A stretch of 64,000 bases of DNA from Sipunculus nudus (Eukaryota > Annelida > Sipuncula > Golfingiida > Sipunculidae). The stretch lies in NCBI GenBank assembly GCA_026874595.1, contig CM049318.1, positions 5,721,741 through 5,785,740 of the forward strand, in the 5' to 3' direction. The stretch's first letter is position 1. Each line of letters begins with the position of its first letter. Shown here one piece after another: positions 25,373 through 36,280 of the stretch. Made by a program: the position numbers and the translations under genes. The notes beneath the pieces were generated by a model. That model made no database searches. It was given only the letters and a program-made list of their open reading frames with translations, and was not told where the DNA came from.

Positions 25373-26117
25373 GGTAAACTGATAGTCTGTACCTGCTACA
25401 CAAGTTTGGTGGCGCCACCTACAATTTCTGAATTTTAATGAATTTTAATTGGAATTTTCAACTTTGGGCTTGTGAGCGGGATATCTCAAAAAGGATTTAC
25501 AGAAGGAATTTTATTTTTATTGGTGAAGATGTATATTGACAAAATCTCGGTCAAGTTCGAAGATGGGTGACCTTGACCCATTTTTCTGCGTATTAGAGCT
25601 GATTATAGAAAAAACATTTAGAAGCTTATTTCTCAGGAACCATTGGGTGGATTTTCACAATACTTACTATGATCATAGGGACTGATGGTCTGTAACTGCT
25701 GCACAAGTTTGGGGGTGCCACCTACAATTTCTGATTTTTAATGAATTTTTCTTCGATTTTTCAACTTTGGCCTTGTGAGCGGGATATCTGGAAAAGGATT
25801 CACCATCAGAATTTTATTTCTTCGGTAAAGATGTATATCGACAAAATCTCTGTCAAGTTTGAAGATGGGTGACCTTGACCTACTTTTCAAGGTCACAGAG
25901 CTTATAATAGAATAAAACGTAGAAGCTAATTTTTCAGGAAGCATTTGGTGGATTGTTATGAATCATGGTACATACCTCTCCATTTTAAATTTATAACTGA
26001 GACATGTACAGATATACATCAATGTCAGAACAGATATTTAGTACTTGTTACTGTTACCACCTTTAAACACTGTTCTTTTGGCTGAGGGCTTTTGTTAGCT
26101 TCTGCTGATATTCTAGT
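25373..26117 (+). mobile_element. Helentron-like family 5, copy 1 (head missing)
   Basis: Contains family-5 core units (ttgtgagcgggatatct, ggtgaccttgacc) and the tail ggctgagggcttttgttagc...gatattctagt ending at 26117, but begins inside the element. It is almost identical to 27174-27909 at an offset of about 1792 bp. Confidence 0.7.
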
Positions 26118-26875
26118 TTTATTAGCAAAGATACTCTTTGAAATGTTTTTAATGACACTGCTGTCACATTCAAATGGCTGATAATACTTGATGCTCAGAA
26201 GATTTTCTACTTGGTGGCGGACAGTTTTCTTGAGACAAGTCTCAGCAAACCCCACTGACTCTTCCTTAAGCCAATATGACCCTGAAGAAAAGTTTTCCAA
26301 GGCTTTTATTATTGGCATAAATACTGTTTGAAATGTTTTTTTGACACTGCTGTCACATTCAAATGGCTGATAATACTTGCCGCTCAGAAGATTTTCTTCT
26401 TGGTGGCTGACAGTTTTCTTGAGACAAGTCTCAGCACCGCACTGACTCTTCCTTAAGCCAACATGAAGCTGAAGAAAGGTTTTCAAGGCTCTTTTTATTG
26501 GCATAGATACTCTTTGAAATGTTTTTTTATGACACACCTCTGTCACATTCAAATTGCTGATAACACTTGACGCTCAGGAGATATTTTACTTGGTGGCGGA
26601 CAGTTTTCTTGAGACAAGTCTCAGCAAACCCCACTGACTCTTCCTTAAGCCAACATGAAGCTGAAGAAAAGTTTTCAAGGCTTTTTTTATTGGCATAAAT
26701 ACACTTTGAAATGTTTTTTTATGACACTGCTGTCACATTCAAATGGCTGAATATACTTGACGCTCAGAAGATTTTCTACTTGGTGGCGGACAGTTTTCTT
26801 TAGACAAGTCTCAGCAAACCACACTGACTCTTCCTTAAGCCAACATGAAGCTGAAGAAAAGTTTTCAAGGCTTTT
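26118..26875 (-). repeat. 190-bp tandem array, first block
   Basis: Units are marked by gacagttttctt(g/t)agacaag near 26219, 26409, 26599 and 26789. The array stops at 26875, where the head of family-5 copy 2 starts, and resumes at 27910. Reverse-strand open frames that repeat a CLKKTV..Q.E.LLS motif are repeat artefacts: 190 is not divisible by three, so the frame drifts. Confidence 0.85.
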
Positions 26876-27909
26876 TAGCCCTCAGCCCTGAGGCTGATGG
26901 GCTATTTTCGTCACCCAAGCTGTCCGTCCGTCCGTCCGTCCCGTGTCTGTTATTTTTTACCTTGTGAGCGGGATATCTGGAAAAGGATTCACCATCAGAA
27001 TTTTATTTCTTCGGTAAAGATGTATATCGACAAAATCTCGGTCAAGTTCTAAGATGGGTGACCTTGACCTATTTTTCTACATTTTAGAGCTGATTATAGA
27101 AAAACACTTAGATGCTTATTACTCAGGAACCATTTGGTGGATTTTCACAAAACTTACTATGATTTTTGGGACTGATAGTCTGTACCTGCTACACAAGTTT
27201 GGTGGCGCCACCTACAATTTCTGAATTTTAATGAATTTTAATTGGAATTTTCAACTTTGGGCTTGTGAGCGGGATATCTCAAAAAGGATTTACAGAAGGA
27301 ATTTTATTTTTTCGGTGAAGATGTATATTGACAAAATCTCGGTCAAGTTCGAAGATGGGTGACCTTGACCCATTTTTCTGCGTTTTAGAGCTGATTATAG
27401 AAAAAACATTTAGAAGCTTATTTCTCAGGAACCATTGGGTGGATTTTCACAATACTTACTATGATCATAGGGACTGATGGTCTGTAACTGCTGCACAAGT
27501 TTGGGGGTGCCACCTACAATTTCTGATTTTTAATGAATTTTTCTTCGATTTTTCAACTTTGGCCTTGTGAGCGGGATATCTCTAAAAGGATTCACAATAG
27601 GAATTTTATTTCTTTAGTGAAGATGTATATCGACAAAATCTCTGTCAAGTTTGAAGATGGGTGACCTTGACCTACTTTTCAAGGTCACAGAGCTTATAAT
27701 AGAAAAAAACGTAGAAGCTAATTTTTCAGGAAGCATTTGGTGGATTGTTATGAATCATGGTACATACCTCTCCATTTTAAATTTATAACTGAGACATGTA
27801 CAGATATACATCAATGTCAGAACAGATATTTAGTACTTGTTACTGTTACCACCTTTAAACACTGTTCTTTTGGCTGAGGGCTTTTGTTAGCTTCTGCTGA
27901 TATTCTAGT
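26876..27909 (+). mobile_element. Helentron-like family 5, complete copy 2
   Basis: Head tagccctcagccctgaggct (26876), which is palindromic, then (tccg)n at 26924-26942, three ~303-bp core units (markers near 26963, 27265, 27566) and tail ending CTAGT (27905-27909). It sits in the 190-bp array between ...aaggcttttt and tttattagcaaag..., where uninterrupted monomers read ggctttttttattggcaaag. Insertion therefore fell within a T run, as expected for Helentron/Helitron2 elements. Confidence 0.8.
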
Positions 27910-29062
27910 TTTATTAGCAAAGATACTCTTTGAAATGTTTTTAATGACACTGCTGTCACATTCAAATGGCTGATAATACTTGATGCTCAGAAGATTTTCT
28001 ACTTGGTGGCGGACAGTTTTCTTGAGACAAGTCTCAGCAAACCCCACTGACTCTTCCTTAAGCCAATATGACCCTGAAGAAAAGTTTTCCAAGGCTTTTA
28101 TTATTGGCATAAATACTGTTTGAAATGTTTTTTTGACACTGCTGTCACATTCAAATGGCTGATAATACTTGCCGCTCAGAAGATTTTCTTCTTGGTGGCT
28201 GACAGTTTTCTTGAGACAAGTCTCAGCACCGCACTGACTCTTCCTTAAGCCAACATGAAGCTGAAGAAAGGTTTTCAAGGCTCTTTTTATTGGCATAGAT
28301 ACTCTTTGAAATGTTTTTTTATGACACACCTCTGTCACATTCAAATTGCTGATAACACTTGACGCTCAGGAGATATTTTACTTGGTGGCAGACAGTTTTC
28401 TTGAGACAAGTCTCAGCAAACCCCACTGACTCTTCCTTAAGCCAACATGAAGCTGAAGAAAAGTTTTCAAGGCTTTTTTTATTGGCAAAGATACTCTTTG
28501 AAATGTTTTTTATGACACTGCTGTCACATTCAAATGGCTGATAACACTTGACACTCAGGAGATATTTTACTTGGTGGCGGACAGTTTTCTTGAGACAAGT
28601 CTCAGCAAACCCCACTGACTCTTCCTTAAGCCAACATGAAGCTGAAGAAAGGTTTTCAAGGCTCTTTTTATTGGCATAGATACTCTTTGAAATGTTTTTT
28701 TATGACACACCTCTGTCACATTCAAATTGCTGATAACACTTGACGCTCAGGAGATATTTTACTTGGTGGCGGACAGTTTTCTTGAGACAAGTCTCAGCAA
28801 ACCGCACAGACTCTTCCTTAAGCCAACATGAAGCTGAAGAAAAGTTTTCCAGGCTTTTTTTTATTGGCAAAGATACTCTTTGAAATGTTTTTTATGACAC
28901 TGCTGTCACATTCAAATGGCTGATAACACTTGACGCTCAGGAGATATTTTACTTGGTGGCGGACAGTTTTCTTGAGACAAGTCTCAGCAAACCCCACTGA
29001 CTCTTCCTTAATCCAACATGAAGCTGAAGAAATGTTTTCAAGGCTTTTTTACAACAAACACT
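27910..29062 (-). repeat. 190-bp tandem array, second block (about six units)
   Basis: Markers at 28012, 28200, 28391, 28580, 28772 and 28962 give 188-192-bp spacing. The first 450 bp repeat 26118-26560 almost exactly, part of a ~1.79-kb duplication. After 29062 the sequence to 29780 is non-coding, with several acggtaa/ttaccg motifs between 29155 and 29450. Confidence 0.85.
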
Positions 29063-29782
29063 ATGTTCAATTGATATATAAACTTAAGGTTGGCATAAAT
29101 ATTCTTCACCGCTCAGGAGACTTCCTTGCACTCTCAGTCACAAACCATTAAACATACGGTAGCATACCGTCAATCATGGCTGCCAACAAAATACTGTTAA
29201 TTTAACGATGGCCGTAAATGGGAATAACGGTGCCTGTAAAAATGATGGTAATCTATCATAAACTTTCGCAGGAACGTAAAATTGAGGATTCACGGTCACC
29301 ATACTTAAAACGGTAATATACCATTATATTTACCAGGAACGTATTTTTTAGAATTTTTTAATGGCCCATGGCTATAAATGTTACCAGGAAGGTTTTCGTG
29401 GGTAATTACGGTCAAATTATTGGAAAACAGTTAATTACCATACAAATAGCTGACTTTGTCATATCTCTTAGTCCACTTGCTCTTTATTTACCATAAAGAA
29501 TCGTCTGTTCAATAATACCAAATGTTTTTGTCAAAAAGAGGGTACAAAGAGTCTACATATACCAAAGCAAAAGGACAGCAAATCTTGCATTTGCTCAAAC
29601 ACACTCAAACACACAGGTCTCTGTAAACAAATTTGTAACAAAAGTTTTTGCACTTAAAAGATGGCATTTTTTTTGTTTGTTGAATATGGGGTACACACAT
29701 ACACATGGACTAAAAGAAAAACAAGTGATTTGATTTACAGATGATTTTATTTTAATTGCATATTACATTAGAAATTGAGTGC

Positions 29783-29875
29783 GGGGTGCGTGTGTTTGGG
29801 TATGTGTGTGGGTATGTATGTGTGTTTGGGTATGTGTGCGGGTATGTATGTGAGTTTGTGTATGTGTGTGTTTGG
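29783..29875. repeat. GT-rich minisatellite
   Basis: Repeats of gtgtgtttgggtatgtgtgt and close variants. The short open frames here are products of the repeat. Confidence 0.8.
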
Positions 29876-30407
29876 TGAGTCATCCCCCTCCCTGGAAGAC
29901 AAGTTGACGCCACTGTTTGTTAAATTATTTTCTCTCATCAGTCCATTCAAAATCTGCCAGATTTCTGATGATTGCCAAGACCTTTGAACTAATCATTGCT
30001 GTCTTCTTCTTCCTGAAGATAATTAAGCAGTTGTATATTAATCTAAAACAGGGAGTTAATACATGGCATAGTTGCATAAACATTATTATTATTTATATTA
30101 TTTTTATTAAACACGAATTATAAATTATTTTAAGAATATTGTCAACAAATATAAATGCAGATATAATGTTTACCTTCATGATAAACAGTTCACGCAATGT
30201 TATCATGTAGATTAAATTTCCAAATATATATATTTCCTATTTTCTCATATGATTTAAGGATTTAATTTGAGGATAAATATAATATATTATGATATTTTGT
30301 ACATATATGTATATGACCTCAAAAACCTTAACATATTCATTTTATCATGGCAAAAAAGTATATCATTATATCATTGCATATATCTGTCACATCTGCATGA
30401 TTCTTCC

Positions 30408-30409
30408 CT

Positions 30410-30479
<70 letters not shown>
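30408..30479. repeat. (CT)n(TA)n compound microsatellite
   Basis: About 24 bp of CT dinucleotides running directly into about 40 bp of TA dinucleotides. It lies in the intron or 3' flank just below the 30534-30701 exon. Confidence 0.95.
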
Positions 30480-30480
<1 letters not shown>

Positions 30481-30533
30481 TTTCATGACAGTAGTGCGAC
30501 AGCCAGTGAACATGTTTGTAAATGTGAAGGTAC

Positions 30534-30701
30534 CTTGGATAAATTCCAATCTTGCTGCTGCTTCCTGGGGGTATTCAATGTTCATAACATAGAATGAGCA
30601 GAACAGCATGGCCAGGCCGATCAGAAAAACGCTGATGCAGGGTGTCACCACCATCCCATCCACCATCAGCATATACTTTTCGGCAGTAAAGAGGTCTGTG
30701 T
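30534..30701 (-). pseudogene. C-terminal exon of an uncharacterised SAMD3-like, transposon-associated family
   Basis: Acceptor ttctgttacag at 30702-30712 and donor gtacctt at 30527-30533 delimit an open exon beginning near DLFTAEKYMLMVDGMVV and ending YPQEAAARLEFIQ. Expanded uncharacterised animal proteins, often annotated as sterile-alpha-motif (SAMD3)-like, end in a similar block of hydrophobic residues followed by EYP. Function unknown. The next upstream exon (30755-30951) would normally sit much earlier in such proteins, so the middle of the gene is missing: a truncated or rearranged copy. The assignment rests on recalled family patterns, not a search. Confidence 0.4.
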
Positions 30702-30754
30702 CTGTAACAGAAAATAGGAGTAATAAACTATCAAAACATTATTAGAAATGTACA

Positions 30755-30951
30755 ACATTTCCTTTTTTCAGCTGCTCTGTTATGGTTTTGGGCATTGAAT
30801 CCCAGGGAAGAGTAAACGTTCTAGCCCAGTTAGGGTTTTGGTTGGCGAGTGATGGGCTCCCTGGGTGTGGGCTTGGTACACGGGAGGGGTCAGATGCAGT
30901 GGAATGGCCAGCCACCTGAGATGCAGGCAACACTGGCAAAGATGCTGTTTC
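30755..30951 (-). pseudogene. Probable exon of a SAMD3-like uncharacterised protein
   Basis: A splice acceptor (ttatacttgacag, 30952-30964) leads into an open frame rich in P and S (PSRVPSPHPGSPSLANQ) followed by FTLPWDSMPKTITEQLKKGN. The latter resembles the block W...P...M...L..G that precedes the conserved core of the same family. The donor is uncertain (a gtacat near 30755). It lies 54 bp above the 30534-30701 exon on the same strand. Confidence 0.35.
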
Positions 30952-31308
30952 TGTCAAGTATAATAAAATCATATATTTATTAGCACACTTACTTTATGCA
31001 CAGTTGTGCTGCCTACCTATGAACATCAGAATGAATCTGGTATTATATATTGATAACTGCAATCATCATGTATTCATTATTGTGCATTATATCATTTACC
31101 TGATACCAATACAACCTATACAAAGAATAAAGAAGAAAGCAGGGGAAGCAAATAATTATACTTATCATACTCATGCTCTTTTCTAGAAACACTTATAGAT
31201 TTATGCTATGAGAAATTCATAAATAAGGGGCATCTGATTTAAGTGTGTTCCTAATCTACATTTCTTTGTTTCTCCATCATTAACTTATCCACAGTGATTC
31301 ACACCTAC

Positions 31309-31530
31309 CAATCTTTTGCATGGACCAGGCCTGCACAAGCTGCCATGCCTGTATTTTCTTAAGTGGTGGCTGCAGGTCCGATGCCTTGATGTTCTTGAGG
31401 TCATGTCTTTCCAGCACACTATCTTGGTCCAGCTGAGAGAGCACTTTGTCCTCGTCAATGTCTATAACCTTCATGATGGGTTCTTTCACGAAGTTGAAGC
31501 ATGTGATGATGTAGGCATCTATATACCCTT
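31309..31530 (-). pseudogene. Unidentified open exon
   Basis: Reverse-strand open frame with YIITCFNFVKEPIMK, a charged middle (DIDEDKVLSQLDQDSVLER) and LKKIQAWQLVQAW, closed by a good donor (ttg|gtaggtg at about 31306). No family recognised. It lies between the two SAMD3-like exons and the 31819-32993 pseudogene on the same strand, so it may belong to either. 31531-31818 shows no gene. Confidence 0.3.
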
Positions 31531-31818
31531 AGAATGGAACGGAGTGTTTCAATAAAAAGAGTAAATGCCACCTCTTTTATATTCACATATTGGGTGATAA
31601 TCTAAAATTTTGCTTGCTGGGGTACAAATAATTTCAATTGTCTCGTTTATAGTATGTGCCATAGGAAGGGTTAGATTCTGCTTGGTATACTGACATAACA
31701 AAATATAAATGATGTTCTTTGTGAATAACGCAAAACATCAGATGGCCAAGAACTAACTGCAAATTGCTCCTAGAGATTACAAGATACTGTCCTTTCTTGT
31801 AGACTGTGCCATTGTATG

Positions 31819-32993
31819 TTACTGAGTAAGATAAAAGAGAGCGGGTGCTGCTGAAATTGCACGTACTAGCATTTCACTGACTGTGTCAGGATGGTAAGGT
31901 ATGGCTTTATCAGCTTTCAATGGTGCCTGAAACAAGGACTCTGCGCCGTAATACCCCTGAAGCATTTGGTGTCTGTCTGCAATGGAGTAACACAAATGTG
32001 TATAATTTTGAAGGACCCTGGCAGTTTTCTTGAAATAGGAGTGTTTACCCTCAAAGCGCATAGTCGACAGTCTAATGAGTGGCCCAAACTTAAAGGTTAT
32101 TGTGGGATAGTGGCGCAGGTAATGATGCTTAGGTTTGCAGTTGTGTTCTGGGAACAAAGTAGCTCTAAGGTCCAGATATTCCTCTGTACATATATCTACG
32201 TATGCAACCTTAGCTAATTAGATGCATGGCGAACATACAATCTCAACTATTTTTTTCAATTTCAAATAGAGCTACCAAACTTCGTCACTTGTTTTCTTTA
32301 CAAACTTGTAAATGATGGTTGAAAAAAGTCTAAAAAATGTCCAGTTTTGGACGGCATGTCCAATCAGTTTGTCAGATTTGCCATCAACCTGGCATGGTCT
32401 GTCAAGGCTATCGTTGTCAGAGTATTTGAAATTTACGATAAGCCTATATAACTAGGTGTAGAAAACCAGTTTTTCTTTTTGACAAGGTGGTGTATTATCA
32501 ATGGCATGTCGCATGCTACTACCCCTTCAAAAATATCATGTCCTAAACAAGGAGGTAGGCTGGGGTTACATGAAAATGCTCCAGGTCATTGAAACAGGAC
32601 TCAGATTTTATGCCTTCATACACATTTATGGTCTCATTTTCTTCTAGATATTTAACAGCGTCATTGTATGTAGAAGGCTTACAAATTGGTCGGAATTTGT
32701 ATGGACATTCATTAAATTCTTCTTTTCTCATAGAGCAGTACCTACAAAAGTGTTGCCTGGTGCTGAAATTTTTGGTAAACCCACCAATACTATGAGAGCC
32801 GAGATTATCTCCCACTATGCAAAACAGTCTCCCTTTAATAAATTCATTCTTCACTACTTCAATGCCTACTGTTTCTGGCTGTTTCAGTTCACTGATCAAT
32901 TGCCTAAAATTTCTTTTGTTCCAAAGTGTTTGAGATCCTTCTCATTGCATAGAAGAGCTAATTGGAAGTGGTCTACTTTTGATCGGTAATGAG
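31819..32993 (-). pseudogene. Decayed copy of a widespread uncharacterised transposon-linked family (GDNLGSH / KPKHHYL type)
   Basis: Reading down the minus strand, recognisable blocks appear in order but in different frames: HYRSKVDHFQLALLCN (near 32980), VGDNLGSHSIGGFTKNFS with a following C..C pair (32550-32899), then after a frameshift near 32565 LPPCLGHDIFEGVVACDMP (about 32490-32550), then another shift and GHAVQNWTFFRLF (about 32320-32360), and finally EHNCKPKHHYLRHYP...TMRFEGKHSYFK (31819-32217). This order matches large uncharacterised proteins found in many copies in fish, cnidarian and mollusc genomes. At least two frameshifts and stops show it is dead. Function unknown; a transposase or recombinase role is suspected for the family but unproven. 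Confidence 0.55.
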
Positions 32994-33179
32994 GTTCAAA
33001 ATTAGAAAGAGTGAAATATACGCCAACGATTTTGTGTTTTTTACGCGCAAAACCCAAAGGATTTACTACTTCAAATGCATCCTGGTACAGTATAAATATA
33101 AATCAGGAAATGAAATTCGTGTGTTGAATCATTTTGGAGATATCCTTTTCACAAGTCCAAAATTGAAAAAAAAAAACTA

Positions 33180-33843
33180 CAATAAATTCAATAAAATCAG
33201 AAACCTTGGGTAACACCCCCAAACTTGTGCAGCATTTACAGATTATCAGGATAAATGACCATACCATATTTCATAATAATCCACCCACTGATTCTTGAGA
33301 AATAAGCTCCTAAGTTTTTTTTATTATATGCTCCATGACCTTGAAAAGTAGACCAAGGTCACCCTTCTTTGAACTTGACTGAGATTTTACTGATATGCAT
33401 CACCACTGAAGAAAAGAAGTTTCTGTGTTGAATGCTCTTGGAGATATCCTACTCACAAGCAAAAGTTGAAAATTCTGTTAAATTCTTTAAAAATCAGAAA
33501 TTGTAGGTGTGCCCAAAAATTTGTGAAGCAGTTACAGACCATCAGTCCCAATGACCATAGGATGTTGTATAACAATCTATCTATTGGTTCATGAGAAATA
33601 AGCTTCTAACTGTTTTTCTAGAGTTAGCCCTGAAACCTTGAAAAATATGGCAAGGTCACCCATCTACGAAATTGGCCAAGATTTTGTTGATAAACATCTG
33701 CACCAAAGAAATAAAATTCCTACAGTGAATCCTTTAAAGAGATATCCTGCTCACAAGGTAAAAGTTAACGGATGCTGGATGGACAGTCAGACAGGGGGCT
33801 TGGGTGATGACAAAAGCCCATAAACCTAAAGGGCTGAGGGGTA
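33180..33843 (-). mobile_element. Helentron-like family 5, diverged reverse-orientation copy
   Basis: The complement of 33785-33843 gives the family-5 head (cagcccttta...gggctttt, then tcatcacccaagc and cagactgtcc). Core units with the complement of gtgaccttgacc and gagcgggatatc lookalikes run down to about 33180. It is much more diverged than the copies at 26876 and 57654, so it is an older insertion. Confidence 0.6.
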
Positions 33844-33869
33844 ATAACAGGTATTTATTTTTCTTCTTC

Positions 33870-34211
33870 CTACTTGTTATATTGGACAAAAAACTTGTCC
33901 ACCTGCAGCAACAGTTTGGATAATTTGGTGCTCATGTTGGTCCCTTGTGCTGGATCTTTGAGCACCGTTTGTTGCACCAAATTTAAAATCTGACTATAGA
34001 CTCTGGGGTATTCAAGGTCCGACACATAGTAGACAATGGACAAATACATAAGTGCCTGAGGCACTGATTTTGCACCGGTGCAAATGTTGATCTCATCCCA
34101 AATGATGACTGCTTCATCCAGTTCATCATGGGTAGACAAGAACAGCACCAGTCTTGGGGCATCCCCTCTCTTGGATGTCAGCACCATGCTCTCTGCTGTG
34201 GTGTCAGAGTG
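33870..34211 (-). CDS. Last exon of an uncharacterised SAMD3-like protein (interrupted gene)
   Basis: Acceptor tgtattctacag (34212-34223) opens a 114-codon stretch to a stop at 33870-33872: HSDTTAESMVLTSKRGDAPR, then LVLFLSTHDELDEAVIIWD, ALMYLSIVYYVSDLEYPRVYS and a lysine/leucine-rich end. The ...L...YYV..LEYP.VY... block is the conserved C-terminus of the SAMD3-like uncharacterised family. It joins in phase 0 to the 34764-34871 exon. The gene runs on the minus strand and continues at 35815-35868, 53328-53391 and 54241-54444, where a retrotransposon splits one exon. Whether any shortened transcript is still made is unknown. Confidence 0.5.
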   Translation of the reverse strand, partial: HSDTTAESMVLTSKRGDAPRLVLFLSTHDELDEAVIIWDEINICTGAKSVPQALMYLSIVYYVSDLEYPRVYSQILNLVQQTVLKDPAQGTNMSTKLSKLLLQVDKFFVQYNK

Positions 34212-34763
34212 CTGTAGAATACATGTAAATTTGAAGGTATAACATAAAACCTGTTGATCTTGTTCATCTGTGATGGGCAAGATTAAGTCTTATCTCTTAC
34301 CATGCTTTGATTGAGAACTATATGTATTTTATATTCATTAAATGTACATGAAATTATACAGCATTAATAGTATTGTTAAGGGTCATCTCCTTGATCACAA
34401 TCCATCATGAACAGAATATCATCAAACAATGATCAATTATTATTTACTGTTGAGAAGTTGTAATTTCATGTTAAGTCATCAGGAAACGTTAGTTGAGCTC
34501 AAGGAGTATAAAATTTCTGATCAAATATAGGTCTTCCTCTCAAATGATATAGGCTTCATCTTAGCTTATATATAATACAGTCATTGTTATTATATAAAGC
34601 TTAACATTTGTGAAAATTCTGTAGCTGATTATGGCAATACAAGATTAGACATTGGACCATCTGCATCAACTGACTGATCATCAATTTTACAACCAATCAT
34701 CAGTCCCAACAATAACAAATTGAATTAGCATCACGGATAATTATATAATTTATGAACACTCAC

Positions 34764-34871
34764 TTTTTCAAGAGTGAAAACTGTTTTGGTTTTTGCGCCT
34801 TTCCCCTTATCATAGGCACTTGTCCTCTCCAGAAACTGGGCCACTGCCAGTTCCTGTTCAGCCTTTAAACC
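34764..34871 (-). CDS. Internal exon of the interrupted SAMD3-like gene
   Basis: A 108-nt, phase-0 exon with acceptor (tgatttcag) at 34872-34880 and donor gtgagtg at 34757-34763. It encodes 36 residues starting GLKAEQELAVAQFLER and ending TVFTLEK. No stop in this frame; the other two frames stop at once, which supports the assignment. Introns on either side (34212-34763, 34872-35814) show nothing else. Confidence 0.5.
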
Positions 34872-35814
34872 CTGAAATCATAAAGTAACATAAGCTCATA
34901 GTGAAGTCTGACATGTAAAATACCATGCAAGCAGGATTCACTTTATGTCATAGTAACATGTAAGAACAATAAAACAAATTATATAAATTGAATCCTATTG
35001 TCAGAGTATTTTTTAATTAGTTTTCTTCACCCTGTGGATCATCATAGAAAATAAAAAAGTTACTAATGGGCCAAGACCCTCAGCTGAACCTGAAAGATCT
35101 ATATATACCAAAACAGTTTTGGTTTGATCCAGTGAAAGCTATAATCTGTATATGTCCAATGAAGAGACATGTAAATCACAACAATAATTTTACTTCCTAC
35201 ATAATGAAAGGAAACAACACAAATTAAACATTTACCTGTGCTTAAAAATGTAAAAGGAAGTTCATAACTTAATTTAGGGTTTTATTATTTCACATGACCA
35301 AGCTTGACCTGTTCATGACCTAAATTTGCCAACAACTGTGATAAATCTGGGAAACTGTATAGACTGAAGTATATGCAAAATTTTATAATACACCTTAAAA
35401 AAATTATAAACCTGTCCTGTGGCCAAAAATGTCCATTGCCATAAATTTCAAATCCCTCCATGATCAATACAATTTTTGGGACACCAAAGGTGCCCAAAAC
35501 TCGAAGAAAGTAGACAAATGATATAATTTTAGCTTTCCTATAACATCTTTAAAAGCTAACCTGGTTGGAAAATTGTTAATCAGGTTGCTAAATGCATCAT
35601 TATAATAATGTGCAGCTAAAATTTGTGTCCCTCTATAATACAATAAGAGTGTGCACATGCTGAAAGTCATGTAGATAATGGACAAAGGGCTATCCTTATA
35701 CCTCTTTTGAGGAGGATACTATGTGGAAAATTTTTAATTCCATGAATAAATCACACTCATGATTTAAATAAAGTTTTCCCACAGTTATCTATGAAGCAAT
35801 TTAAACAAACTCAC

Positions 35815-35868
35815 TGATGGTTTTCTTGGCATCAGATTCAAGCCTGACTTGAATAGAATCTTCATATT
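35815..35868 (-). pseudogene. 3' half of an exon split by the LTR retrotransposon
   Basis: Donor gtgagtttg lies at 35806-35814. The 54 nt above it, after removing one 4-bp target duplication, join to 53328-53391 to form a 114-nt open exon (38 codons, phase 0 at both ends) whose residues around the junction read EQRNMKILFKSG. The exact frame and length agreement show that this was one exon before insertion. Confidence 0.7.
35865..35868. repeat. Target-site duplication (left copy)
   Basis: The 4-mer tatt directly precedes the left LTR. An identical tatt follows the right LTR at 53177-53180. Four-to-six-bp duplications are usual for Ty3/Gypsy elements. Confidence 0.7.
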
Positions 35869-36101
35869 TGTAGAGGTATTACTCAGGTCACTCATACACA
35901 CAATGATAATAACACCACGACTAGCTTAAATAGGGTTCTTATTAGCAATACCAATACATATAAGGGCTCAGACGTAACTATCTAACGACTTACCGCTGAA
36001 TCTCTCCTTCTTCTACCCAGAGTGCATAGCGCGGCATTCGCCTCCCAAGCGGGCAACTCGGCCTAATGTTAACCCTTTCGGCACCAGCCTAATCTCCCAC
36101 A
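35869..36101 (-). repeat. 3' LTR of the Gypsy-like element
   Basis: Runs from tgtagaggta to ctcccaca on the plus strand, i.e. TG...CA on the minus strand; 233 bp. Matches 52941-53176 throughout, apart from a/t near position 11, a short block around cattcgcctc, and a/g near the end. The polypurine tract on its inner side identifies it as the 3' LTR rather than a solo LTR. Confidence 0.85.
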
Positions 36102-36112
36102 CTCCCCCCGTT
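36102..36112 (-). promoter_or_regulatory. Polypurine tract
   Basis: On the minus strand the sequence immediately before the 3' LTR reads gaacggggggag, a purine run of the kind that primes plus-strand synthesis in LTR retrotransposons. Confidence 0.75.
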
Positions 36113-36280
36113 CTCTACAAGGAGCATTAAAATACAAACTTTTTCAAACAGGGAGATTATTAACATCTCACCGAGACAAAAGATATCGAATAACCAGGTT
36201 AACATCTAAATACTTAGATGATTCTTCCTTTTCCTTGCTGTAAGAATCTGCTACTTGCCCCGGGCAAGTGCACGCAACTT

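Noticed and set aside
26025-28344. Two identical 175-codon reverse-strand ORFs as a duplicated gene
   Set aside because: They lie wholly in the 190-bp satellite. The unit length is not a multiple of three, the motif repeats out of phase, and the identity comes from a recent DNA duplication.
35869-36101. Solo LTR
   Set aside because: A polypurine tract abuts its inner edge and the outer tatt matches the outer flank of the distant LTR rather than its own inner flank.
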